From Methylobacteriaceae bacterium (lineage in GTDB: Bacteria > Pseudomonadota > Alphaproteobacteria > Rhizobiales > Beijerinckiaceae): a DNA stretch of 64,000 nt. The notes below the pieces were generated by a model. It made no database searches, was not told the origin of the DNA, and was given only the letters and a program-made list of their open reading frames with translations. Shown in pieces: positions 31,422 through 40,284 of this stretch; position 1 is the first letter of the stretch; every line of letters starts with the position of its first letter. Where the stretch lies: contig JACKJC010000004.1 in the NCBI GenBank assembly GCA_020638195.1, positions 372,001 through 436,000 of the forward strand, in the 5' to 3' direction. Both the position numbers and the translations under genes were made by a program.

Positions 31422-32504
31422 TCAATTCGGCTTGTGCGTCTCGCTTTCGGGCGTCATGCGCGCGACCCGCGCGCCGATATCCACGATCGCCTCGCGCAAT
31501 TGCGCCATATCCGCGTCGCCGCCGCGGGCCTCGCGCGCCGCCGAAAGCGCGCCGGTCAACCGCGCGATCTCGGCGCGCAATTCCTCGGCTCGATCGGCCG
31601 CCGCCCGGCTCGCGGCCTTGGAATCTTCACGCGCGGCGGCGAGGCGCTGCTGCAAGTCGTCGGCCTCGCCTCTCGCCTGCCCGAGGCCATGCACCGCCGC
31701 ATCGCGCGCGCGTTCCGCCTGCCGCTGCGCGTCGCGCGCCGCATCGAGCGCCGCGCGCGCTTTCTCGACTTCTTCCTGCATTTGCGCGACACGTTCGCGT
31801 TCGGCCTCGAACCGGCCTTGCGCGGCCTGTGTCATCTGCTCGGCGGACCGCATGTCCTTGTGCAGCATCTCACGCTCTTCGAGCAGTCCCTGCGCGCGCT
31901 CCATTTCGTTGCGCGCGGCGCGGGCGTGCGCTTCGATTCCGGCTTCCAGGCCCTGAATCTGCGCCGAAAGGCCTTCCTGCTTCGTCTCGAGGGCGACGAT
32001 GGCGATACGTCGGTCTTCCGCGAGACTAAGCAGTTCCTCGTGCATCGCGCTCAGCGCATCGTGTCGCGCGCGAATATCCTGGTGCAGGCCGGTGGCGTCG
32101 TTCAGTTCGACGATCAGCGCGCCGCGCTCACCGTTGGTTTCGGCAAGTTCACGCATGGTCGTGTCATGGCGGAAATTCAGATCGGCATGTTCGCCTCGCA
32201 GTTTAGCCAGATCGTTCTGCAGCTCGACGATCTCCGTCGCGCGACGACCGAGCTCGACAAGCTCCCGCGCCTGCGTTTCGGCCTGCGTCTCCATACGCTG
32301 TTCGAGCCGGCGTTTCTCCGCCGCGAATTCCGCGCGCAAGAGGTCGCGCTCCGCGACGACTTCGTCCATCGACAGCGGCATCAACATTTCGAGGCGCCGA
32401 CGGGTCAGTCGCAGGGCGCGGCGCCAGAAGGCCGGCAGCATCAGGAGCGCCAGCAGCCCGGCCGACAGCGCGCCGAGCATGAAGATCATGATCTGTTCGA
32501 TCAA
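31422..32504 (-). CDS. Membrane-anchored coiled-coil protein, unknown
   Basis: 360 residues. A single N-terminal transmembrane helix (MIFMLGALSAGLLALLMLPAFW) and a short basic stretch are followed by about 290 residues of nearly unbroken coiled coil, very rich in Ala, Glu, Arg and Gln. The C-terminal REAIVDIGARVARM segment is non-coil. The shape recalls membrane-tethered scaffold proteins and similar genes occur near cell-envelope loci in Rhizobiales, but I recognise no named family. It converges with emrB and lies downstream of eipA on the same strand, with a 116-base gap. Function unknown. Confidence 0.8.
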   Translation of the reverse strand: MIEQIMIFMLGALSAGLLALLMLPAFWRRALRLTRRRLEMLMPLSMDEVVAERDLLRAEFAAEKRRLEQRMETQAETQARELVELGRRATEIVELQNDLAKLRGEHADLNFRHDTTMRELAETNGERGALIVELNDATGLHQDIRARHDALSAMHEELLSLAEDRRIAIVALETKQEGLSAQIQGLEAGIEAHARAARNEMERAQGLLEEREMLHKDMRSAEQMTQAAQGRFEAERERVAQMQEEVEKARAALDAARDAQRQAERARDAAVHGLGQARGEADDLQQRLAAAREDSKAASRAAADRAEELRAEIARLTGALSAAREARGGDADMAQLREAIVDIGARVARMTPESETHKPN

Positions 32505-32620
32505 AACGGCAAAGTCCCAGCCGACCGAATTCGCGCGACCATGCCACGGGGCCGTCGGGCAGGTAAAGCGTCACCGCTCACGGTTCGACCGCGCCGCACG
32601 CCAGCGACGCGAACCCGGGT

Positions 32621-33196
32621 TCAGAGCGGATTCCAGGTCGAATTCGGCGTGAACTTGAGATAGCCGAGATTGAGGCCGAGCCGCGCGCCGACGCCGGAGC
32701 GGATCGGCACCACGACGACCTGGTCGGCGGTCAGCGCCGTGAAGCCGAAGCCGCCGACGAGATAGGCCGAACCGTCGACGCCGCCGAAGCGCCGATAGAT
32801 GCCCTCGACCGCCGGCAGGTTGTAAACGAGCATCATGGTGCGATCGCCGTCGACGCCCACGTCGAAGCCGATCGAGGGACCCTGCCAGTAGACCTTCCGG
32901 TCGCCGGCGTTGCGCGTGTACATCTGGCCTTCGCCGTAACGCAGGCCGCCGATGAAGGCGCCTGCCCCCTCCTGGCCCAGAATATAGGCGTTAGGCCTGC
33001 CCCAGCGCTTGGTCGCCTTCTCGATGCCCTGCGCCAGACCGCGCGAGACCGAACCGAAGAAGCGATGACCGTTGTCGACGATCTCGTTCGACGAGAATTG
33101 ACCCGGGCGCTCGCGCGCGAAGGCGAGCGCAGGCGTGGCCGCCGCCGCGGCCGCGCCGATCGACTGAATCAGAATTTCGCGACGTGTCCTCGTCAT
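32621..33196 (-). CDS. eipA: EipA-like periplasmic protein (DUF1134)
   Basis: 191 residues. A signal peptide starting RTRREILIQSIGAAA, with a twin-arginine-like look and an AFA cleavage site, precedes the conserved DUF1134 region: SRGLAQGIEKATKRWGRPNAY, GQEGAGAFIGGLRYGEG, KVYWQGPSIGFDVGVDGDR and a C-terminal GLNLGYLKFTPNSTWNP. In Brucella the DUF1134 protein EipA maintains envelope integrity and its promoter is reported to be bound by CtrA. A TTAA-N7-TTGA box lies 127 bases upstream here. Its position two genes from chpT fits that link. The gene symbol is by homology. Confidence 0.85.
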   Translation of the reverse strand: MTRTRREILIQSIGAAAAAATPALAFARERPGQFSSNEIVDNGHRFFGSVSRGLAQGIEKATKRWGRPNAYILGQEGAGAFIGGLRYGEGQMYTRNAGDRKVYWQGPSIGFDVGVDGDRTMMLVYNLPAVEGIYRRFGGVDGSAYLVGGFGFTALTADQVVVVPIRSGVGARLGLNLGYLKFTPNSTWNPL

Positions 33197-33322
33197 CGCC
33201 CGCTCCTCTCGCCGCAGACCTGCCCAAGGCCGACCCTGCCGCCGGATAATGGTGAACCCGTGGCGCGACGGCGCCCGCGCTGCCGGCGCCTCGCTTCGAA
33301 GCGCCAGACTGCGCGCGCATGG

Positions 33323-33337
33323 TTAACGAATTGTTGA
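33323..33337. promoter_or_regulatory. CtrA-like box upstream of eipA
   Basis: TTAACGAATTGTTGA, that is TTAA-N7-TTGA, one mismatch from the CtrA consensus. It lies between cysQ and eipA, about 125 bases before the eipA start. A role at the eipA promoter agrees with what is reported for Brucella, but here it is inferred. Confidence 0.5.
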
Positions 33338-33342
33338 CGGCC

Positions 33343-34158
33343 TCAGCCCGCCTTGCCCCAGGCGATGAACGGGCCGTTGCGGAAGCCTGCGTCGGCCTTG
33401 CCATAGACGAAGGCCCCGCCGTCCGGAGTGGCGACGCGGCCGCCCGCGGCGCGAAGCACCGCCTCGCCAGCGGCGACATCCCATTCCATCGTCGGCCCGA
33501 ACCGCGGATAGACGTCCGCCTCGCCTTCGGCGATCAGGCAGAATTTGAGCGAGGATCCGGCATTGACCCGACCGGCGATCGAAAGGCCGGCCAGAAACGC
33601 CTCGGTCGCGGCGTCGCCGTGCGAACGGCTGCACAGAGCCACCAGACCCGCAGCGCCCGGCGCGCGCGCCTTGATGCGCCGACGCGATGCGAGCGGCGGA
33701 AGCCCCTCGTCGGGCGCCGCCGCACAGCTCCAGGCGCTCGCACCGCCGACCCAGAACTTGCCGAGCGCGGGGGCATAGACGGCGCCGGCGACGGGAGCGC
33801 CAGAGTCGACCAGTGCGATATTGACGGTGAACTCGCCGTTGCGGGCCAGAAATTCGCGGGTGCCGTCCAGGGGATCGACGAGAATGAAGCGCGCGCCGCA
33901 GGTCGGAATCACGCCGCGTGAAACCGATTCCTCGGCGATCACGGGCAGGTCGGGAAACGCGGCGCGCAATTCGGCGAGAATGACGGCCTCGGCGCGTTCG
34001 TCCGCCTCCGTGACCGGGCTCGCGTCGACCTTGTGGCGCGCCTCGCATTCGCCGGCATAGACCTCCATGACCGCCCGCCCCGCCAGCAGGGCGATGCGCG
34101 CGAATTCCTGCGCGCAAGCATCGCGTTCGGCGTCCGTCGGCGGCTTTGGTTCGGTCAT
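33343..34158 (-). CDS. cysQ: 3'(2'),5'-bisphosphate nucleotidase CysQ
   Basis: 271 residues of the inositol monophosphatase superfamily. Metal-binding motifs are EES in PVIAEESVSRGV, DPLDGTREF (the DPxDGT signature) and WDVAAGEAVLRAAGGRV near the C-terminus. CysQ hydrolyses adenosine 3',5'-bisphosphate left over from sulfate activation; TREF after the DPLDGT box is typical of the CysQ branch and not of the IMPase branch. The ATG at 34158 is preferred over one at 34173 because the conserved part follows directly. It is divergent from chpT across 226 bases that hold a CtrA box. Sulfur genes are not nearby. Confidence 0.92.
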   Translation of the reverse strand: MTEPKPPTDAERDACAQEFARIALLAGRAVMEVYAGECEARHKVDASPVTEADERAEAVILAELRAAFPDLPVIAEESVSRGVIPTCGARFILVDPLDGTREFLARNGEFTVNIALVDSGAPVAGAVYAPALGKFWVGGASAWSCAAAPDEGLPPLASRRRIKARAPGAAGLVALCSRSHGDAATEAFLAGLSIAGRVNAGSSLKFCLIAEGEADVYPRFGPTMEWDVAAGEAVLRAAGGRVATPDGGAFVYGKADAGFRNGPFIAWGKAG

Positions 34159-34237
34159 GACCCTGACATGCACAAAAGGGCCGCCGCGATCAAGCGCCGG
34201 TCATTTCTTGACGCTTCCTTCATGCATCCTACCGCAA

Positions 34238-34252
34238 TTAACGCGGCGTTAA
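34238..34252. promoter_or_regulatory. Perfect CtrA box upstream of chpT
   Basis: TTAACGCGGCGTTAA is an exact TTAA-N7-TTAA, followed by the preferred C. It sits 133 bases upstream of the chpT start and 80 bases before the divergent cysQ start. The match is exact by eye; binding is inferred. Confidence 0.65.
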
Positions 34253-34384
34253 CGCGCGAACTCCAATCTGACCACGCTTTGCAGCGGCGCAAGGCCGGGC
34301 TATTTCTCGATTCGCGCGTCCTGCGAATGATTCGCGTCCCGTCGCGTCGCCCGGCCCCGTGTCAAACCTTTTCCGGATCGCCTC

Positions 34385-35077
34385 ATGACCGACCAATCCT
34401 CCATATTCTCCCTGGCGCCGCTCGATCTCGCCGCTCTCCTGTGCTCGCGCGTCTGCCATGACGTGATTTCGCCCGTCGGCGCGATCGTCAACGGCCTGGA
34501 AGTGCTGGAGGACGAGAAGGATCCGGAGATGCGGACCTTCGCGCTCGATCTCATCAAGAAGAGCGCGCGCACGGCTTCGGCCCGCCTCCAGTTCTGCCGT
34601 CTCGCCTTCGGCGCGGCCGGTTCGGCCGGCGCCGCCATCGACACAGGCGACGCCGAGAATGTCGCGCGCGGCCTGATCGCCGACGAGCGCACCAGGCTCG
34701 AGTGGAATGCGCCCCGCATTCTCCTGCCCAAGAACAAGGTCAAGCTGGTTCTCAACATGTGCCTGATCGCGGCGGCCGCCATTCCGCGCGGCGGCCTCAT
34801 CACGGTGACGATCGAGGGCGAAGGCGCGACATTGTCGGTGGAATCGAAGGGGACGAACGCGCGCGTCGCCGCGCATGTCCCGCTTCTGCTCTCCGGAACG
34901 CCCGAGGGCGGCTCGGTCGACGCCCACGGCATTCAGGCCTACTATACCGGCCTCGTGGCCCGCGAGATCGGCTTTTCGGTCGATCTTGCGACCGCGCCGG
35001 AATGCGTGACCCTGCGCGCCGCCGAGGCCGAAAGCGCCTCGACGGAACAGCCCGAAGCAGCCAGCGACGCAGCGTGA
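34385..35077 (+). CDS. chpT: Histidine phosphotransferase ChpT
   Basis: 230 residues. ChpT passes phosphate from the membrane kinase CckA to CtrA and to CpdR. The phospho-accepting His25 lies in LLCSRVCHDVISPVGAIVNG, the family signature, followed by the second helix of the dimerisation bundle (PEMRTFALDLIKKSARTASA). The C-terminal half is a degenerate ATPase-like fold (KVKLVLNMCLIAAAAIP; GIQAYYTGLVAREIGFSV). It is the first gene of a block that continues with the chemotaxis operon, 116 bases downstream. A perfect CtrA box upstream suggests feedback from its own target. Confidence 0.93.
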   Translation: MTDQSSIFSLAPLDLAALLCSRVCHDVISPVGAIVNGLEVLEDEKDPEMRTFALDLIKKSARTASARLQFCRLAFGAAGSAGAAIDTGDAENVARGLIADERTRLEWNAPRILLPKNKVKLVLNMCLIAAAAIPRGGLITVTIEGEGATLSVESKGTNARVAAHVPLLLSGTPEGGSVDAHGIQAYYTGLVAREIGFSVDLATAPECVTLRAAEAESASTEQPEAASDAA

Positions 35078-35193
35078 GCGAAGGGCGGATTTCAATCCTC
35101 CCTTAACTCAACCCGTTCATAGTCCAGCCTGCGACGCCTGCGTGCGTCGTTGTTCGAAGCCGGCGGCGTCCGGCTTCGCGTGCGGGCGGATTG

Positions 35194-37815
35194 ATGGACG
35201 ACATTCTCCGGGACTTTCTGGTCGAAACGGCCGAGCACATCGACGCCGCGGGCGAACAGCTCGTGCGGCTCGAGCGCGATCCGTCCGACGCGGAAATGAT
35301 CTCGAGCATTTTCCGCCTCGTCCACACGATCAAGGGCACCTGCGGCTTTCTCGGTCTCGCGCGCCTCGCCCACGTGACACACGCAGCCGAAAGCCTGATC
35401 GGACGGTTACGCGAGGGCGCGCCAGCCAGCGCCGAAACCGTCACGCTGATTCTCAGCACGATTGATCGGATCAAATCGATCCTGGCCGACATCGAGGAAA
35501 AGGGCGAGGAGCCGCAAGGCGACGATTCCGAACTCATAGCCGCCCTGGCGAATCACGCCGCCACGATGGCGACCGGGCAGACCGCGCCCTCCGAGCCGCC
35601 GGCCGCCGCCGCTGAGGCGGACGCGCCGGCCGCCTCGACACCGGTTGCGGACCAGGCGCCTGCGGGCGCCGCCGACGCGCAGCCGCCGGCCGCGCAGGAG
35701 CCGAAAACCGTTCAGGGAGCGGAAGTCCATCACGGCGAAATCGTACGCCCCTTGCGCGCCGACACGATCCGCGTCGCGGTCGACGCGCTCGAATCGCTCA
35801 TGCTGCTCGTCTCGGAGCTGGTGCTGACCCGCAACCAGTTGACCGAGGTGACGCGCTCGAACACCGACGAGGCGGTCAAGGGCGCCTTGCAGCGCCTGTC
35901 CGCCGTGGCGACCGATCTGCAGGACGCGGTTATGCGCGCGCGCATGCAGCCGATGAGCCGGATCTTCGGCGCCTTGCCGAGACTGGTGCGCGAACTCGCC
36001 GTCGAGCTCGGCAAGAAGATAGATCTCGCGGTCAAAGGCGGCGAGACCGAGCTCGACCGACAGATTCTCGAACAGATCCGCGATCCGCTGACCCACATGA
36101 TCCGCAATTGCGCCGATCACGGTCTTGAGACACCTGTCGAACGCGTCCGGTCCGGCAAGCCCGAGACTGGTTCGATCCGCGTTTCCGCCTCGCATGAAGC
36201 CGGCCAGATTTCGATCGAAGTCGTCGACGACGGTCGTGGCCTCGACTACGACGCGATCCGCCGCAAGGCCGCCGCGCTCGAACTCGCCAGCGAGCAGGAA
36301 CTGGCGGCGATGACGACCGACGAGATCGCACGCTTCATCTTCGTGCCCGGCTTCTCGACGGCGCGCGCCGTCACCAGCGTCTCGGGACGCGGCGTCGGCC
36401 TCGATGTCGTGCGCGAGAACATTCAGGCAATCGGCGGCGTGGTCGCCGTCTCCTCGCGCCCCGGCGCCGGCACACGCTTTCTCATCCGCATTCCGCTCAC
36501 GCTTGCGATCGCGCCGGCCCTCATCGTCGCCGCGGGCGGCCAGCGCTTCGCGCTTCCTCAGGCCGGCGTGGTCGAGGCTGTCTCGGTTGGACCGGAATCC
36601 GAGCACAAGATCGAGGTCGTGCAAGGCGCGCCGATGCTGCGCCTGCGCAACGAAGTCGTTCCGATCGCCGACCTGCATGATCTCCTGGGCGTCGCGCCCA
36701 ACGAAGCGAACGAAGACGGCGAGCGGCTCGTCGTCGTCATGCGCGTCGCCGCCGCCACCTTCGGTCTGATCGTGCAGGCGGTCGAGGACGTTCAGGAAAT
36801 CGTCGTCAAGCCGCTCGGCTCGCCGCTCGCCCATCTCAAGGTCTATTCCGGTCAGACGATCCTCGGCGACGGATCGGTCGTACTCATTCTCGACTCCGGC
36901 GGCATTGCGGAGACGCTCGGCATAGAGCGAGCCGCGTCCTATCGCGAGGCGCGCGGCGATCTCTCGATCACGCCGCGCCAGTCGCGTACGCGCGTCGTTC
37001 TGCTGCGCGCCGGCGAAGGCGCCCACAAGGCGCTGCCTCTGTCGCTGATCACTCGCATCGAAAGCGTCGACACCGCCGCCATCGAACAGACCGGCGCAGG
37101 CTTCGTCCTGCGCCACCGCGGCCAGCTCATGCCGCTGCTGCCCGCGGCCGACGGCGTTGCGCCGACCCACTCCAACCAACCCGTGCTGGTGATCGGCTAT
37201 GGCGGCGAAACCATGGGACTGCTGGTCGACGAGATTATCGACATCGTCGAGGATCCGCTGGAAATCCAGATCGCGCAGGGCGCGCCGGGCGTGATCGGCA
37301 CGGCCGAGTTCGGCGGGGTCGTTTGCGAACTCCTCGACCTCACGCATTTCATCCGCATCGCGCGTCCCGATTCCGCGTCGCGCGGCGTCAACCGCAAGTT
37401 CAAGCTGCTGCTGGTCGACGACCGGCAGTTTTTCCGCGATATGCTGACGCCCGTGCTTTCAGCCGCCGGCTATCAGGTCACCGCGCTCGCCGGCGCCGCC
37501 GAATCGCTGGCGCTGTTCGACAAGGGGGCGCATTTCGATGCGGTGGTCACCGACATCGATATGCCCGACATCGACGGCTACAGTTTCGCACGCAGCCTGC
37601 GCGCCATGGCGCAATGCGCGCGCATGCCGATCGTCGCTCTGGCCGCGCAAGCCAATGACAAGACAATGCAGGCGGCAAGCGCGGCCGGCATCGACGCGAT
37701 CGCAGGCAAGTTCGACCGTCGCGCCCTGCTCGATACATTGTCCGAGGCGCTCGGCAAGGTCTCCCTCGGCGCGCAAGGCCTCGAGGACCGGTTTCTGGCG
37801 GAGAGCGCTGCATGA
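35194..37815 (+). CDS. cheA: Chemotaxis hybrid histidine kinase CheA with C-terminal receiver
   Basis: 873 residues. Domains in order: HPt with His44 in FRLVHTIKGTCGFLGL; an Ala/Pro-rich linker (about 120-185); the dimerisation/H-box region; the HATPase with IRNCADHGLETP (N box), VVDDGRGLD and VSGRGVGLDVVRENI (G boxes); a CheW-like domain; and a receiver domain from about 735 (LLLVDDRQFFRD, phospho-acceptor in VVTDIDMPDIDG, Lys in AGKFDR). Two CheW-like stretches are seen before the receiver. CheA-REC hybrids occur in alphaproteobacterial systems that use the extra receiver as a phosphate sink or relay. It starts at ATG 35194 and overlaps cheW by four bases. Confidence 0.95.
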   Translation: MDDILRDFLVETAEHIDAAGEQLVRLERDPSDAEMISSIFRLVHTIKGTCGFLGLARLAHVTHAAESLIGRLREGAPASAETVTLILSTIDRIKSILADIEEKGEEPQGDDSELIAALANHAATMATGQTAPSEPPAAAAEADAPAASTPVADQAPAGAADAQPPAAQEPKTVQGAEVHHGEIVRPLRADTIRVAVDALESLMLLVSELVLTRNQLTEVTRSNTDEAVKGALQRLSAVATDLQDAVMRARMQPMSRIFGALPRLVRELAVELGKKIDLAVKGGETELDRQILEQIRDPLTHMIRNCADHGLETPVERVRSGKPETGSIRVSASHEAGQISIEVVDDGRGLDYDAIRRKAAALELASEQELAAMTTDEIARFIFVPGFSTARAVTSVSGRGVGLDVVRENIQAIGGVVAVSSRPGAGTRFLIRIPLTLAIAPALIVAAGGQRFALPQAGVVEAVSVGPESEHKIEVVQGAPMLRLRNEVVPIADLHDLLGVAPNEANEDGERLVVVMRVAAATFGLIVQAVEDVQEIVVKPLGSPLAHLKVYSGQTILGDGSVVLILDSGGIAETLGIERAASYREARGDLSITPRQSRTRVVLLRAGEGAHKALPLSLITRIESVDTAAIEQTGAGFVLRHRGQLMPLLPAADGVAPTHSNQPVLVIGYGGETMGLLVDEIIDIVEDPLEIQIAQGAPGVIGTAEFGGVVCELLDLTHFIRIARPDSASRGVNRKFKLLLVDDRQFFRDMLTPVLSAAGYQVTALAGAAESLALFDKGAHFDAVVTDIDMPDIDGYSFARSLRAMAQCARMPIVALAAQANDKTMQAASAAGIDAIAGKFDRRALLDTLSEALGKVSLGAQGLEDRFLAESAA

Positions 37816-38351
37816 CCGGCATGATGCAAGCACTCGATCCCGCGACGCCGCCGATCGCCGGCGCCCGTCACGGCTTCTTCACAGTGCAGGCCGCGGGGCA
37901 ATTGTTCGGCCTGCCGGTCGACGCCGTGCAGACCATCTTCCGTCTTCAGGCGATCACGCCGGTTCCGCTCGGCCCCGACGTTGTGGCCGGCCTCGTGAAT
38001 CTGCGCGGCAAGATCGTCGTCGCGCTCAGCCTCGAAAAGCGCCTCGATCTTCAGTCGAACGGCGCTGCGGCCAGCGCGCTGGCCGTCGCGGTCGAACGGC
38101 GCGGCGAGACCTTCGCGCTCGTCGTCGATTCCGTCGGCGACGCCATCGAATGCGAGGAGCACGAGCGCATATCCTCGCCGCGCCACATCCATGACGATCG
38201 CGCGCGCCTCACAGCGGCCTACTACCGCACGGCGGGCGGCATCCTGCCGATACTCGACGTCGATGCGCTCTTCGACATGCGAACGGACAAGTTGTCCGCG
38301 CGCCTCCCTTCCCAGCAATCCGCGAACGGTCTTTCCGGAGCCAACCCATGA
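37812..38351 (+). CDS. cheW: Chemotaxis coupling protein CheW
   Basis: 179 residues. A typical CheW fold begins at FFTVQAAGQLFGLPVDAVQT, with the conserved AGLVNLRGKIVVALSLEKRL and LVVDSVGDAI core that joins CheA to receptors. The C-terminal ~20 residues (after AYYRTAGGILPILDVDALFD) form an extra hydrophilic tail. It overlaps cheA (ATGA) and cheY (ATGA), so three genes are translationally coupled. No chemoreceptor gene is visible in the window, so its partner receptors are coded elsewhere. Confidence 0.93.
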   Translation: MTGMMQALDPATPPIAGARHGFFTVQAAGQLFGLPVDAVQTIFRLQAITPVPLGPDVVAGLVNLRGKIVVALSLEKRLDLQSNGAAASALAVAVERRGETFALVVDSVGDAIECEEHERISSPRHIHDDRARLTAAYYRTAGGILPILDVDALFDMRTDKLSARLPSQQSANGLSGANP

Positions 38352-38713
38352 AACAGATATTGGTCGTCGACGATTCGGCCGTCATCCGCAAGATTGCGCG
38401 TCGCATCCTCGATTCGATGCGCTTTTCGACCGCCGAAGCCAATGACGGGCGTGAAGCGCTCGACGCATGCGGCGCGACCATGCCCGACGGCATCCTGCTC
38501 GACTGGAACATGCCGGTCATGGACGGCTACGAATTCCTGCAGCAATTGCGGCGCATGCCCGGCGGCTCCAAGCCCAAGGTCGTGTTCTGCACGACCGAGA
38601 ACGACGTTTCGCAGATCGCGCGCGCGATGCACGCCGGCGCCGACGAATACATCATGAAGCCGTTCGACCGGCAGATCGTGCGCTCCAAGTTCGAGGAGAT
38701 CGGATTGATCTGA
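38348..38713 (+). CDS. cheY: CheY-like response regulator
   Basis: 121 residues, a single receiver domain. The acidic pair is in ILVVDDSAVIRK, the phospho-accepting Asp52 in LLDWNMPVMDGYEF, the switch Thr in FCTTEND and the conserved Lys in IMKPFDR. Its position between cheW and cheB and its length fit CheY, the diffusible signal to the flagellar motor. DWNMPVMDG is the form typical of alphaproteobacterial CheY. It is coupled to cheW by a four-base overlap, and 29 bases separate it from cheB. Confidence 0.93.
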   Translation: MKQILVVDDSAVIRKIARRILDSMRFSTAEANDGREALDACGATMPDGILLDWNMPVMDGYEFLQQLRRMPGGSKPKVVFCTTENDVSQIARAMHAGADEYIMKPFDRQIVRSKFEEIGLI

Positions 38714-38742
38714 TCCTCCGCATTTCCGATGAAAGTTGATTG

Positions 38743-39429
38743 ATGAATAAATTGGTTTCAGCCCGCGCAACGTCCGCCGACGCCGTCTCTGGCGGCCGCG
38801 GCCAATTTCATCTGCGCCGTTTCTCCGTTCTCACTCCCAGGGCGCTCGTCGTCGGCGCCTCGACAGGAGGCCCCCAGGCGCTCGCAGCGCTTCTGCCGCG
38901 CATCGGGCCGCGCCTGAAGGACATCCCGGTCGTCGTCGTGCTGCACATGCCGACGAACTTCACCGAGGTCGTCACGGGACAGATCGCACAATTGACCGGC
39001 CAGCCGACGACCGCCGCGATCAATGGCGAAGAGCTTCGCGCCGGCCACATCTATTTCGCGCCGGGCGAAATGCATCTGAAAATCGTACGTGTCGGCCCCT
39101 ACTATGCGCTCGCCCATTTCGATGGGCCGCCGGAGAATTTCTGCAAGCCCGCCGTCGACGTGCTCTTCCGCTCCGCCGCCGACGCCTATGGCGCCGGCGC
39201 GCTCGGCGTGGTCCTGACCGGCATGGGATCCGACGGACTCGAGGGATCGCGTCGCATCGTCGACGCCGGCGGCAGTGTCATCGTGCAGGACGAGGCGTCG
39301 AGCGCGGTCTGGGGCATGCCCGGCGCGGTCGCGCGCGAGGGACTGGCGTCCGCGATCGCGCCGGTCGCCCAGCTCGCCGACGCCATCGCCTTCCGCCTCG
39401 GCGGCTCGCAGAAATCGGAGGCGCCGTGA
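38743..39429 (+). CDS. cheB: CheB-type methylesterase lacking a receiver domain
   Basis: 228 residues, only the CheB catalytic domain. The triad is visible: Ser40 in GASTGGPQAL, His68 in VVLHMPTNFT and Asp164 in LTGMGSDGLEG. CheB removes methyl groups from chemoreceptors. The usual N-terminal receiver that activates it is missing, so activity must be controlled otherwise, perhaps by CheY or the CheA receiver, or be constitutive. The first 30 residues are low-complexity. ATG at 38743 is used; the stop overlaps the cheR GTG by four bases. Confidence 0.9.
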   Translation: MNKLVSARATSADAVSGGRGQFHLRRFSVLTPRALVVGASTGGPQALAALLPRIGPRLKDIPVVVVLHMPTNFTEVVTGQIAQLTGQPTTAAINGEELRAGHIYFAPGEMHLKIVRVGPYYALAHFDGPPENFCKPAVDVLFRSAADAYGAGALGVVLTGMGSDGLEGSRRIVDAGGSVIVQDEASSAVWGMPGAVAREGLASAIAPVAQLADAIAFRLGGSQKSEAP

Positions 39430-40268
39430 ACGCCTTCGAGGAACTCGCGCGGCTGCTCGACGACCGCATCGGCATGACGATCGACCCGCGCCGTCGCTCG
39501 TCGATCGAAGCCCGCCTTGCCGGCCTGATGGCCGATTGCGGCTTCGCCGATCCGGAGGAATTCGTGCATCGCTTGCGCTCGGGCCTCGACCCCGCGTTGA
39601 TGACCAGGACCGTCGATGCGATGGTGACCTGCGAGACGCTGTTCTTCCGTGATCGCGCGCCTTTCGAGGCAATGCGCGGCATCGTGCTGCCGAAGCTCAA
39701 GGAGACACGTCGCGATTTCCGCAACCTGCGCATCTGGAGCGCGGCCTGCGCGACCGGGCAGGAGCCCTATTCCATCGCCATGGTGATCGACGACCTGTCG
39801 CGCGATTTCGCGGGCTGGCGCGTCGACATCGTCGCTTCCGACGTCTCGCAGAAGGCGCTCGACGCCGCGCGCGCCGGCATATATTCGCAGTTCGAGGTGC
39901 AGCGCGGTCTGCCGACGCCCATGCTGTTGCGCTATTTCCGCAAGGAATCCGCTGGCTGGCGCGTGTCGGAACATCTGCAGGCGGCCATCGACTTCCGCCA
40001 GATCAATCTCGTCTCGGATTTCACGAGCCTCGGTCATTTCGACGTCGTGCTGTGCCGCAACGTTCTCATGTACATGGACGTCGAGCGCCGCCGAGACATC
40101 CTGCGGCGCATTTCCGCGCAGCTCGCGCCCGACGGCTATCTCCTGCTCGGCGCGACGGAAACCATCGTCGGCCTGACCGACGATTTCGTCGCGGCGCCCG
40201 GCTTTGCCGGCCTCTTCACGCATCGTCCGCGGAAGCGCGCGAACATGCGGCTGGTCGTCAACTCCTGA
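39426..40268 (+). CDS. cheR: Chemoreceptor methyltransferase CheR
   Basis: 280 residues starting at a GTG that overlaps the cheB stop (GTGA). The N-terminal helical domain (FEELARLLDDRIGMTIDPRR) precedes the SAM-binding domain: TCETLFFRD, RIWSAACATGQEPYSIAM (motif I) and FDVVLCRNVLMYMDVERRRDI (substrate and SAM contacts). CheR adds methyl groups to receptor glutamates, opposing CheB. It is the last gene of the che operon and ends 16 bases before a strong bidirectional terminator. Together with cheA-W-Y-B it is a complete adaptation system apart from receptors. Confidence 0.94.
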   Translation: MNAFEELARLLDDRIGMTIDPRRRSSIEARLAGLMADCGFADPEEFVHRLRSGLDPALMTRTVDAMVTCETLFFRDRAPFEAMRGIVLPKLKETRRDFRNLRIWSAACATGQEPYSIAMVIDDLSRDFAGWRVDIVASDVSQKALDAARAGIYSQFEVQRGLPTPMLLRYFRKESAGWRVSEHLQAAIDFRQINLVSDFTSLGHFDVVLCRNVLMYMDVERRRDILRRISAQLAPDGYLLLGATETIVGLTDDFVAAPGFAGLFTHRPRKRANMRLVVNS

Positions 40269-40284
40269 AGCGTATCCGCCAAAC

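Noticed and set aside
31434..32663. Long plus-strand frame antisense to the coiled-coil gene
   Set aside because: Alternate frame of a repetitive coiled-coil gene, without start context or domain.
35106..35122. Possible CtrA box before cheA (TTAACTCAACCCGTTCA)
   Set aside because: The spacer is nine bases, not seven, and the second half is TTCA. I do not count it.
35407..37347. 646-codon frame antisense to cheA
   Set aside because: Shadow of cheA; cheA shows all expected motifs in its own frame.
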